From contig WHVA01000087.1 in NCBI GenBank assembly GCA_015179125.1, positions 62,001 through 126,000 on the forward strand: a DNA stretch of 64,000 bases, written 5' to 3'. The translations under genes and the position numbers were made by a program. A model generated the notes under the pieces. It was not told the DNA's origin. It saw nothing but the letters and a program-made list of their open reading frames with translations, and did no database searches. This DNA is from Gautieria morchelliformis (Eukaryota > Basidiomycota > Agaricomycetes > Gomphales > Gomphaceae). Positions 10,115 through 19,391 of this stretch are shown here, piece by piece. Numbering within the stretch: position 1 is the first letter of the stretch; every line of letters starts with the position of its first letter.

Positions 10115-10870
10115 TGTTGTGATTAGCACAGTGTCTAGAGACGAAGGAGCTACAGACATGGTGTAAGCTACCGTACGTCTCAGTATACACGAATGGCACG
10201 TACCTCAGTGAATGGGAAATTCACTGAGGTACTGTCAGGGGACACCCTGTCTTCCATTTCCAGTTCCAACACCACACCCAGTTCCGACTCCATTTCCGAC
10301 TTCATTTCCGACTCTGCTTCCGCTTCCGATTCCATCTCCGCCTCCGCTTTCGGAAATGATTCCGCTTCTGGGAGAACTTCCACCAGTTCTGTTCGCCTTG
10401 CCAGTTCCACTCCAATTTCCGACTTCCACTCTCGGAACAGTGTCGGAAATCAAGCGACTCGCATAATAGGTGGCATCAAGGGTTGATCAAGGGTCAGGGT
10501 GGTCAGGGAGATGCAGGGTTGATGGCGGGTGCCAAGTGTTGTCCCTGACTGCGCAGCGTAGTATAATACGGGCTCGCTGACATTGGGGGTCCTTAGACCT
10601 TTCTCTTTGGATTTCCCCTTGTCAGGTGAGAATCCCCTCTCTTGTATACTCTGTTCATTTATACATACTCTGGATTTCCCCTTGTCAGTCAGTTGTGTGG
10701 TAGTGTGATCTCCACAACTGGCTAGGGTTGTCCTTACAGGTACTACTAACTAAACTGCGAGTAATATACCGCCACGGTCGAGTATGACCGTGGCTCCCTA
10801 ACTACGTGTCCGCACATCGGACGCGTCCCTGCGTTCTCCGCTTACCACCGCTCGTCCTTCAATCTCAACA
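10115..10870 (-). repeat. Copia-3 5' LTR (756 bp)
   Basis: In the coding orientation it starts TGTTGAGATTGAAGG and ends ..GTGCTAATCACAACA, followed by the primer-binding sequence GGTTATGGGCC. It shares layout with the copia-2 LTR: GTAAGCGGAGAACGCAGGG near the start, a GCCACGGTCA..TGACCGTGGC-type hairpin (about 10772-10793), and CCTCAGTGAA..TTCACTGAGG close to the end (10203-10230). The 3' LTR was not found. It is inserted in or next to an R-A repeat copy at 10880. Confidence 0.65.
10245..10450 (+). repeat. Simple TTCCGA/TTCC-rich array inside the LTR
   Basis: Repeats of TTCCGA, TTCCAG and CTTCCG run for about 200 bases (on the minus strand GGAA/GTCGGAA). This purine/pyrimidine asymmetric tract accounts for part of the extra length of this LTR relative to copia-2. 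Confidence 0.7.
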
Positions 10871-10879
10871 CACGCCTGG

Positions 10880-10950
10880 GCACGACAGATATTGGCAGTG
10901 TGTGTCCATGTGGGTGCTGCTGTGTGATGTCTATTTATATACACCACCAC
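10880..10950 (-). repeat. R-A dispersed repeat, copy b (partial)
   Basis: The minus strand reads TATATAAATAGACATCACAC then AGCAGCACCCACATGGACACA and CACTGCC. This is the TATA-like plus AGCAGCACCCAC core of R-A. It is cut by the copia-3 LTR at 10870. Confidence 0.6.
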
Positions 10951-10990
10951 TCTCGTGATGTGCCACAACTGCACAACTGAATTGTGGATC

Positions 10991-11193
10991 ATTGTTGGAA
11001 GGCAAGCGACGTCATGTTGACGTCATACAGTTTATAGTTTTGTTTGCGTTGTACACTAGCTCCTTATGCAGTTGTGTTAGAGAATCAAGTCAAGATGATA
11101 GCAGGTTCCAACTGCGTAAGGAGCTAGTGTACAACGCAAACCAAACTATCAACCGTATGACGTCACCATGACGTCGCTCGCCTTCCAACAATC
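10991..11193. mobile_element. MITE-like inverted-repeat element, about 203 bp
   Basis: Two arms of about 84 bases (10991-11074 and 11109-11193) are near-perfect inverted copies around a 34-base loop. The outer end is ATTGTTGGAAGGC. Both arms contain a doubled ACGTCA/TGACGTC palindrome and GCGTTGTACACTAGCTCCTTA. No ORF is present. The size and structure fit a non-autonomous DNA transposon; the target duplication is ambiguous. Confidence 0.65.
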
Positions 11194-11261
11194 ATACCCA
11201 CATACTATGCAATGGCACGAGGGAAAGGCCCTGCAGCCCTGGTGTGTGTGGCATCCCAAAG

Positions 11262-11331
11262 GTATGACAGCGGTACGTGGTACTTCACTCTCTCCCGTCT
11301 TGCTGAGATCGTCGTGCCCTCTACACCACCC
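11262..11331 (+). repeat. Left flank of the duplicated velvet-relic unit
   Basis: Contains CCGTCTTGCTGAGATC, matching 43909 onward in the second copy of the unit. In this copy the solo LTR at 11332 interrupts the unit. Confidence 0.5.
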
Positions 11332-12607
11332 TGTCAAGATTGGTTTTTAGGCGTTAATATCACGTATTAGTGAACACAGCGAATGCCCGAATAACTTGTG
11401 CGAATAAGTATGCCGTTCGGCGAATATGTGAACCGGTGGACGTTTCACGAAACAAAGGGGTTGCCCGAACGGGGCTTGCCCTGTCTACAGTCGTAGCGAA
11501 ACAGCTCACAGTACTTGACGATGCAATGTGCAAGATATTGCGGAGGGGCTGTCTAAGTTTCGACACTCTCTTCGTTGGCGAAGGTACCCCTTAGGAGCCC
11601 TTCGCCAACAGCACAGAAAGTAGTTCGAAGGCTAAGGTAACGAATATGAAGTATGAGAACTCACCAGTGATGCCTAAGTCCTTGGCTGGTCGAAGATAGA
11701 AATCTTCAAGGAGAGGCTCCAGACGATGATCACAGCGAGGTCAAGTTTGCACAAGATGGACGACGTATGATAATTGAACTGGGGAATATACATTCAAATG
11801 TAAACTACTTATATCGAATGCTCATAAGGTATCAGCGAATAGGAAAGAGGCTGTCACAAGTCAGGGTTGGATAGGGGTGCGCAGCCATGATACAGCATAG
11901 ATGAAATAAACATACAATAGAATGTGAGAAGGGAGAGAATATGAAACGACGGAGGGTAAAGATGGCAAAAGCATTTATGGACAAAACCATGTCTTGGGAC
12001 CTGCATACATGCTACCCTGCATGGACTCTTGGTCTACTGGGTTGATTCCACACGGCCTATGGAGGAGATCTCCTGCGAACATGTTTTGACCATACGAATG
12101 CCCAATGGGGTTGGATTAAGAAGACGATGGGGTTAATGATGAACCGTTATGCCGGGTGAGTGGTATCAATCATGTTTTTTGATGGTGTGCCTGCTGGCGA
12201 ATGATGCGAGCAGCGAATATCCGTTCAGCGAAATGCAAGGAAGGGCGAAGAGAGGTGACATGAGAGAGGAGAGGTCGAGGTGGGGGGCGAAACCGAGCGA
12301 ACACTGAGGAGGAGTAGCGAAAGGGAAAAATGGGGATACCAAGGTGCAGGAAATGCACAGGTTATGGCAACCCAACTATTCGAACACCATTGGAAGAGGG
12401 TCGAGCAGGGGAGAGGGTAGGCCCAGTGATGACTGCCGAGTCAGCCCCAGGACGTCGATCGTGCGTTTGGCGGTGCGGCTGTGGTAGTTGGCGCGAACAG
12501 CGAGAGTTGGTTACCGAACATGACAATGGTGGTCGGAACGAACGCGAAGGTGGGGTGAAAGTAGGAAAACTGAGCTTCTGAGTATGAGAGATAAACGCGT
12601 CATGACA
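11332..12607 (+). mobile_element. Solo LTR (1276 bp) with 5-bp target duplication CACCC
   Basis: It starts TGTCAAGATTGG and ends CGCGTCATGACA. The bases before it (11327-11331) and after it (12608-12612) are both CACCC. The related locus at 43.93-43.97 kb runs CCTCTTCCCCGCCCCACG without the insertion, so that locus serves as an approximate empty site. The family is shared with 4548-5833. No internal region or second LTR is attached, so this is a solo LTR left by recombination. An LTR this long suggests Ty3/gypsy, but that is inference. Confidence 0.8.
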
Positions 12608-12619
12608 CACCCCACACCA

Positions 12620-14060
12620 CATTAAGGACTGGGTGCTGTTGTACATTGATCACGCCAAAGTTCATGGATCCGGTGAGCGAGTTCACTGTTGCAAATGTCG
12701 AGCTCAGACTGATGTTCTTTTGTGAGTACAGTATCCCAACCCACTCCGTAACGCTCCGGTCGGAGGACTGTCGCAAATAGCGCCTGGAGGGTCAAGAGAT
12801 CACAATGACACATGAATAGAAATGCCAATTCTTTTTGCCTCAGGTCCATATGGTAGTCAAACTGTCCTGTGGGTGTGATTTCTCGTCAGGAAGTCAGTGT
12901 TCACTCATCAGGTAACTAGAGCTGAGCTTCAAGGTGAGCCATCTCCATAGTTGAGCTACACAAACCCTCGCTTATTCGTATATGAGGAATAGAGGAACAG
13001 AAAGCTGACCTGGGTCGAAAGTAACCCTTGGGTGTTGAACTAACTTTTTTTATGTGCACTTAGAAGAAGTTTCCAGGTTCGCCAAACGAGCGGCCGGCCG
13101 ACCCGCCGCCTGTTGTTTACGAATGTAGCAAGTGTTTAATGCCAAAACCGATCATCCCACCGAACAGGACTTTCCAGCTGAGTATGCCCTTTCCCTCTGT
13201 TTTTAGTCGTGCTGACCACAATTTTTGGATTGGCAGACAACTCGAGGTTGGGGGACTAATTTGTCATGTCGATCTTTACCCTACTCGACCTACGCCTTAT
13301 CCTCAGTTAAGGCCGGTGGGTAGTTCTGGTGAAGGATCTTCGGGGCTTCGGACGCTCCACCCCCTACACTTGTCGCCCCTATGCCACCTGCCGAAGAAAG
13401 CAAGGTTACAGAGTCGTTGTTTGGTACGACGTTCGCTCGTGCCGCCCCACTCAAGGGCTTGGATGGAGACGAAGTCACCTTTTTTGTGTTCTCTGTGCGT
13501 CCAATGTCTCCTTCGACTCGCTGACACAAATTTTTGCAACGTAGGATCTGCCTGTACGAACTGAAGACCTGTGGGTAAAGCCGAATTCATACTCATGGGA
13601 CGTGGGGTGCCGATAAAAACCACTTTCAGAGGCCGGACAACAGGCCGCGGGTCGAGTGGCCTTCTATCTCGTTTGGTGAACCTGGAAACGACTTCTAAGT
13701 GGAAATAAAAATAAGTTAAACACCAAAGGGTTACTTTCGAACCTGGTCAGCTTTCTGTGCCTCTATTCAAAATACACGCATCAGCAAGGGTTTGTGTAGC
13801 TCAACTACGGGGATGGCTCACCTTGAAGGCCGGCCCTGGTTATGTGATGAGTGAACGCCGACTGACTGACGAGATCATCGCACCCACCTGATTGTTCGAC
13901 AAGCATATGGACCAGAGGCAAAAGGAAGTGGCACTCCTATTCGCGTGTCTTTGTGATCTATTCGGTCTGGAGACCATCCAGGTGCTATTTGCGACGGTCC
14001 TCCGACTGGAGCATTACCGGGTGGGTTGGAATACAAAATAACGTAAGTCTGAGCTTTACT
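12620..14060. repeat. Inverted-repeat unit with a velvet-like relic at its centre
   Basis: The left arm (about 12640-13110, read on the minus strand) and right arm (about 13590-14060, plus strand) share the same ordered blocks: AAGGGTTACTTTCGA, GTTTGTGTAGCTCAACTA, GGCTCACCTTGAAG, CATATGGACC.GAGGCAAAA, GCTATTTGCGAC and GGGTTGG. The arms flank a 480-base centre with coding-like sequence. One arm plus the centre recurs at 43.9-44.97 kb. Each arm can be read as MDLRQKE/MDQRQKE.. on its outward strand, but no known domain is recognised. Confidence 0.7.
13139..13690 (+). pseudogene. Velvet-domain-like gene relic, copy 1
   Basis: The open stretch starting MPKPIIPPNRT loses frame near 13340. In the shifted frame it reads PPAEESKVTESLFG, KGLDGDEVTFFVF and then, after a plausible intron ending in ACGTAG (13540s), DLPVRTEDL. 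Velvet-family regulators (VeA, VelB, VosA types) carry the signature FFVF.DLSVRTEG in their DNA-binding fold, and the second copy at 44473 has it almost exactly. A one-base loss shared with copy 2 then breaks the frame at VKA.FIL. This is a duplicated relic, not a working gene. The N-terminal half is only weakly velvet-like. Confidence 0.45.
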
Positions 14061-14408
14061 GGTTTGAGATATCAGGTCCGGAAACTGTGTCGTCACATCC
14101 GTGCTCCACATAGACCCTCTTCCCGCTAACCGGAGTATCCTCTCACAAGGGGCTCGGCCGACGAGACAGTCGCAGAGGGAGGAGAGACGGGCTGACAGGG
14201 TGTGCTCGCGCGGTGCTTTGTAGTATGGGCGCTGGGTGTGGATTGGCGTCGGCATTCTCAAAGGAGAGGCGGCACACACAACTGGACGAAGCGTACAAAG
14301 GAAGGAGCGCGCCGGCATGGATGCATCGATATGATGATCGATTCTCAGGCACGTGTGACGTGACAGACGCCCGGCCCCACACTCAGCCACGACACCCCAG
14401 CCAGGAGC
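14061..14408. other. No gene seen
   Basis: GC-rich sequence between the inverted-repeat unit and the exon-like segment at 14421. I recognise nothing here. Confidence 0.4.
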
Positions 14409-14420
14409 ACGGCACACACA

Positions 14421-15587
14421 ATGTCCTACGCATCCGCACGGTGCACACCGCCCGTCCCGCCCGACTTCCTTCCAGCGGACGACCGCGAACTCGACCTTTT
14501 CGACCCGATGCCGGAGAGAGCGATGGCCAGCCTGGGCGCTGCTGTGCGTGTGTCAGGATCGCGTTTCCTTCCGACGCTGATCTCCCCGCAGATATCCCGC
14601 ACACACGACGACTCCCTCACCTACCTCCCAGCATACCCGGCCCCGTAGGACAAGCCTCTCGAACCTCATTCCCCGCCCCCGACTACCGCCGCCCGTCTCC
14701 GGGCCCACGTGGCTTTGCACTCCTGTCACCGCGCACATAGTGCTGTTCTCTGTGCTGACACCGAGCTTATTGGTATGGCGTGAGGGTCCCGATGGGGGGT
14801 GAGATGGTACCAAGAGGTCTTTGTATGTGAGTGTGGCGTGCGTTCCCTGGGCTTGGTGCCTGTTTTGCGCTTTCTGGAGTAGCTTGCTGACACCTGTATT
14901 CCTCCCGTTCCCATGCGCGCGATACGATTCCCACCCGCCTTTCCCACAACCCCTTACGCTCACGCTACCCCGTCCCCGTAGCGCCTCTCGATGGCCCACG
15001 TCCTCAGCGAGCTCGGCATCCCCCGCTCCCCGTCCGCGCCGCCCGCGGCGTGAGCGTCGAGGTGGGTCCCACGCCTGTCGTCTCGCTTTGTTGCGGTTCT
15101 GACGGTGTGTGTATATGTAAGTGAATTGATCTCTCGCGAAGCCTCACTCAGTGTCTCGCCGCCCCTCCCGCTGCGCCTGATCCCGGAGACAGGGGCCACA
15201 ACCGGCGTACCCTCCTCGGCGAGTTCGAAAACCGCGCGACTGGACACTGCGTTGCTGGCGGGTCGGGCGCGCTGGGCCCGGGGGTTTGTGAGTCGCGTTT
15301 CCTTTCGTTGCGTCGTTATTTTTCATATGTTGCTCCTGGTCGTTTTCTCTCCCCGCTGGCCCGACCCGCGGTTTCGTGCTGCATTTCGTGCCCCCTCCCC
15401 CCCCCCCCCCCCGTACTCACCACCCATTCTCTCGCACCACCCTCCTATCAACTCTACTAACACCCCCTCCCCTAGTCCCCTCCCCGCCGCCGCTGCGCGC
15501 TCCCACAACCAGCACGCGGGATTCCTCGGCTTCGTGCCCGCGCAGTATAAGCTGGGCGACGCGAACTCGTACGCGGGCCCGCACTAG
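14421..15587 (+). pseudogene. Unassigned exon-like pieces, possible multi-exon gene
   Basis: The first piece starts MSYASARCTPPVPPDFLP and continues ELDLFDPMPERAMASLGAA. A plausible 50-base intron follows (GTGCGT..CCGCAG, about 14543-14593), then SRTHDDSLTYLPAYPAP. A second piece at about 14990 reads MAHVLSELGIPRSP after a TAG acceptor. A last piece at 15520-15587 ends GFLGFVPAQYKLGDANSYA plus a stop. The strand, GC content and intron signals favour a real gene or relic, but no family is recognised and I could not join the exons in one frame. A poly-C run at 15391-15412 lies in a putative intron. Confidence 0.35.
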
Positions 15588-15590
15588 GGT

Positions 15591-16499
15591 GCGTTCTCAT
15601 TTGTGTTACTCTTTGCGTTCCTTTCGTGTCCCTCTTTTTCGCCATGGTCCCTTTGCATTTCCTTTTTTTTCCCTCGTTGGGTTAACTTTGCCATGCATGT
15701 GTTATTCGGATGTTCCTTGTTGCGTTCGATTCGAGACGTTTCTGCGATGGCTGGTTGAGATGTGTTCCTTTGTGATACGTTCCTTGGTGAGTCTTGACGC
15801 ACGTCTCCAGGTTCCGGTATATCCAGCGCCACCTGTGTATTGCGCGACGGGGTGTTGTGCTGCGAGCCTGTACGACTCAGCGTGATAATAAGCACGTCTA
15901 ACAGCAGAGATCAGGCACACTTTGGGTCACACTGCGGACGTGTATGACAGGCTGACCATTGACGCGATGGTGTATTTCGAGACAAGTGTTGGGAGCTGCG
16001 GTCAGTGATTCTTCGGAGCTCAGTAGCCAAGTAACGCTAAACCAGCTAAGCGGTAAGCGACGTTGTTCTGCTCCGGATGTGAGTCCGCATGGTCAACGCG
16101 CTGAACGCTTCAAGTAATGCATGGTGAACGCACGCTCGTCGACCACCGGTATGACATTATAGCACCATTGTACCTGATATCTACCACCCTCGCGCATGCG
16201 CCCTACGCACGACAATTGAGCCCAATGTTGCTTTCTTCCACCAGTATCATCCTACGGCTTTCTCGCAGCTTGAATGTTCCTCCACCGCTGCCTGCAGTTC
16301 CCTCCACCGCCTGGAAGCAGACCGTTGTGTGCGATGGACCGTCGGCCAGGAGAGGGTTGCATGTCTGATGTACTGTCCTACTGTCAATGTCCTGCCTGCC
16401 CGCATGGTGCGTGTCTGTCAATGTCTCTGTCACGGAAGGTCAGCACCATGAACGTCCCCCGTACACCATGATCACAACCTCGCACAAGGCACAGGTTCA
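15591..16499. other. No gene seen
   Basis: Only short overlapping ORFs without recognisable domains. No repeat match to the rest of the window was noticed. Confidence 0.4.
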
Positions 16500-16862
16500 C
16501 TTCAGGATACCGTCCCTTACATAATTCACCGGTGCCGTTTTGGACACATACCAGCGGTACCGGGAGGTGTGGCCCGTGCGCGCCAGGCACCGTATTCGCC
16601 GCCACACTCTCGGACACGGGGAGAAAGCACAATGGCGTGCTTCTTGTGGTGCGAGTTTTATTTTTATTTTTATTTTTATTTAAGCGAGCATGGTGTATAT
16701 GTGGGCGTCGCGCAGCGCGCAGAGGAGGGCCGAGGCCGAGGTGCAGGAGTGGAACAGATATAGAATGTTCGGATTTAGCCCCGGGTCGAGGGGTTTTAGT
16801 CTAGTTTGCGCGAGTGGGTACTGCTGTGATACGCGGCATGATCGGTCTATTTATATACACAA
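16500..16862 (-). repeat. R-A dispersed repeat, copy c
   Basis: The minus strand carries TATATAAATAGACC, CACAGCAGTACCCAC, CACCTCGGCCTCGG, CTCCTCTGCGCGCTGCGCGA, AAGCACGCCATTGTGCTTTC, GAGTGTGGCGGCGAATA and GGTACCG in order. These match the copies at 42127-42440 and 54555-54790. A TTTTTA-type simple repeat (about 16654-16681) is inserted in the middle. Confidence 0.65.
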
Positions 16863-16889
16863 CCGTCTTGTTCTGTCTGCTCTGCGTGT

Positions 16890-17330
16890 CCGAGGTTCTG
16901 CGTCCGCCCACGGTGACGGCGGTTTCTCCCACGACCCACGTGACCCGCACACGGCGTCCTCGGTGAATTGCGCCACGTGTCCCCAGCTCTGCTTCAAGTC
17001 GGGTTCCTGGCTACACCTTATGTCACTTCCTGGCTTCTTCCCTTCTCTCGGTAACTTGCCGCGACGGCGCTTCTGTCTTCCGCTGTCAATCGGAATTTGG
17101 CGCTGGGTGCTTCCATCACTTGCTTCTGCTGCTTATGCGCCGGTGTACATAGCTCCGGTCCTGACTTGCTAGTTTACGGCGCAACCTTTTCGTGTGCGCA
17201 CGCTGTGGCGGAGTGTGGAGACGTTTCTGTTCTATATTGTTCTCGCCATCTTCCATCCTTTTATATGTTCAGTTTTAATTCTTGCTCGTCTCCACGCACA
17301 AGCTGATCCTTCTACAACAGGTACCGCTCT
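16890..17330 (-). repeat. R-B dispersed repeat, copy 1
   Basis: The minus strand reads GGAGACGAGCAAGAATTAAAA, TCTCCACACTCC, GACCGGAGCTAT, GGAAGCACCCAGCGCCAA, TAGCCAGGAACCCGA and GACACGTGGCGC, in the same order as 29540-29945. It lies directly upstream of R-A copy c on the same strand. Confidence 0.65.
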
Positions 17331-18777
17331 GGTTTGTCCCTTTCTAGAAATGTTTTTTATTTATTTTTTGTCCATCACACGACCGTTCCCACCGATCACA
17401 GGTAGAATATAATACCTTCCATCCACCAAATGACAATATTACTTACGGGGCGTATATGTTACAGGTATGGTAGTCCTTCTGATCGGCCGCTCTCTCGTCG
17501 GTTCCTCGGGTGCACTTAACTCGGGCGGCGGAGCAAATGGCTGCCAATTGTGCCTCACCAGGGGACTATTTCAGATGTCCCGCCACGCTTGTACCGCGGC
17601 CGCTGCCATGGGGCTCTCCTGAATTTATCGGCATCTGATTCTTATCGTTCATTAGCCATAGTTCTCAGGGAGTTGTTTGGGTCTCCCTTCCGGAAAAATA
17701 TCTGGTCGGCTTGGCTGCCGGCTGTATTGTTGCGGGTGCAACTGGCCACATTAAGGCCGCGCCCGCGATTACCTTCCTGTGGTACACCGCGTATAATTAC
17801 TGTAAAGTCTGGATCTACAAAGCTATCCTGCGAAAACGACAAGGGTCCGCACATGTAAGACTGGAGTCTATGCTGCCGCCATTCTCCAGAGTCAGTGGTA
17901 AGCTCTTTTTGGCTGACATCATATTTACTCTCCAGTTTCTGCCGGACAGTGCTGGCTGTCAAACTAGCAGCGTTTCCCGTGCCTGTGGCCCCCCCCCCCG
18001 CCTGCGCGCATGGCGCCGCGTTAGAATGATCGTGGCCCGGGAAGCGCGCTCATAAGGATAACATAGCGAAACATGTCGGGACGAGCTGATCTGTGTCCTG
18101 CCATCAAGGGATGCGGCGATACTTAGTCGGCGTTTGAACATATGACCGTTGCATCACAAATCCTCTGCCCTCTGCGCTTGCGATTAACAAATATACACCT
18201 CATTTTGAGCCTAGGCGTTATGCCCATGCCGATACCATACCCACGTGTCCAGAGCACAACGGTTTCCACCTCTTTGCAAAGAGAAAAGAATAGATGGTGG
18301 CGACAACGGCCAGGATATCCTCTTTGAAGAAGGCTTATGGAACAGGAGTATGACATGGATCGAGTGGTAGAATGGATCGGCGCCCCAATATGTAGCCGGA
18401 CATAATCAGGATGGTGGCCCGTAAGGCTGACTTGTAGTTTTACCTTCCTTCAGGAGTCAATAATTGACGGCGTCTCGGGATGTCCAACCCCTTAGAAATC
18501 CTCTTAGTCACTATACCAAGAGTAGGACACAATGAAGACCTGGAGGATGTGGCTTCATTACTTGGAGAGGCAGTCGAGCTGTTACCTGCAACTTACCTTG
18601 ACCAATCTGCCTACTCCAACATCGTCGCAAGAATGTGCTTTCCGTCTGATAGGGCGTCTGGTGACCATTATGGCGTGCGCATTACGTGAGCGTCTACCGT
18701 CGTCACGTGAGCATCTGTTGCGCAAGTTTTGCGCAGCATGCCGTGCGGAGTTCATGCGCACCAACCCCAAAGCTGAA
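17331..18777. other. No gene supported
   Basis: Contains overlapping ORFs of up to 114 codons (e.g. 17711-18055 plus) without a recognisable domain, and a C-run at about 17991-17999. Nothing can be assigned. Confidence 0.4.
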
Positions 18778-18823
18778 ATGAATAATGTCATTTCATATCC
18801 CATTTCAGTCCCCGACATGCCTT
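18778..18823 (+). repeat. Short block shared with 26885-26935 (inverted)
   Basis: AATAATGTCATTTCATATCC then CATTTCAGTCCCCGACAT here corresponds to the reverse complement at 26885-26935 (AATAATGTCACTTGATATCC). Both are preceded by GCGCA/ATGCGCAC-rich sequence. It could be a terminus of an unrecognised repeat. The LINE is inserted next to it. Confidence 0.45.
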
Positions 18824-18830
18824 TTGTGTC

Positions 18831-18833
<3 letters not shown>

Positions 18834-18861
<28 letters not shown>
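18834..18861 (+). repeat. Poly(A) tail of the LINE (poly-T on plus strand)
   Basis: 28 consecutive T on the plus strand, preceded in the element's sense direction by AATAAA about 8 bases upstream. It marks the 3' end of the LINE. Confidence 0.85.
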
Positions 18862-18865
<4 letters not shown>

Positions 18866-19391
18866 CATTTTATTCGACCGCAGGTAAACCTATGATGGTC
18901 GCTGAGCACATTGTACCTACAAAAGGGGGGGCCTTCCTCCTTGCTCCCTGAGGCTCCCACCCGCTGCGTTCTCGAGTGGACGGTGGCACCGGCGACGAAC
19001 CTTCTCCCCCGCCGGCCCGACTCCCTCGGAGTCGTTTACCGTCCCCCTCTGTTGTGAGACAAGGTACTCCCACTCTCCGCTTGGTTATCTCGACCCATGC
19101 TATTGGTCTGTCATGCTAAGTGCTCGGCCGCCGGAGCGGACCTGCACGACATGTGGGAGCGCCGCAGCCATAAGAATAAGAGAGAAAAGGTCCGGAGTAT
19201 GTTGCTGCGCCGTGTTGCCTCGACATTCGATCCCGATCCTGATCCCGCATTCCTTGCTACGTCGAGTCTTATCACGTCGTCGCTCGAGCTGGGTTAGTTG
19301 GTGTATCGGCAGGTGTGGTGCTGTCTTGTTGTCCTTGCTGGTCGTGACCTTGATCGTGGCCGCCGGTCCTGTCTGTGAGTGTATGACCTCA

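Noticed and set aside
4548..12607. The two related 1.28-kb LTRs as the ends of one 8-kb element
   Set aside because: The right one has its own CACCC duplication on both sides, so it is a solo LTR; the left one has no matching flank, and the gypsy/copia remnants between them run on the other strand with their own LTR.
15391..15412. Poly-C run as a functional signal
   Set aside because: Lies in a pyrimidine-rich putative intron and may be a sequencing or slippage artefact.
14421..15587. Assignment of the GFLGFVPAQYKLGD C-terminus to a known enzyme
   Set aside because: The ending looks like a real protein but I could not tie it to a family, and the exons do not join in one frame.
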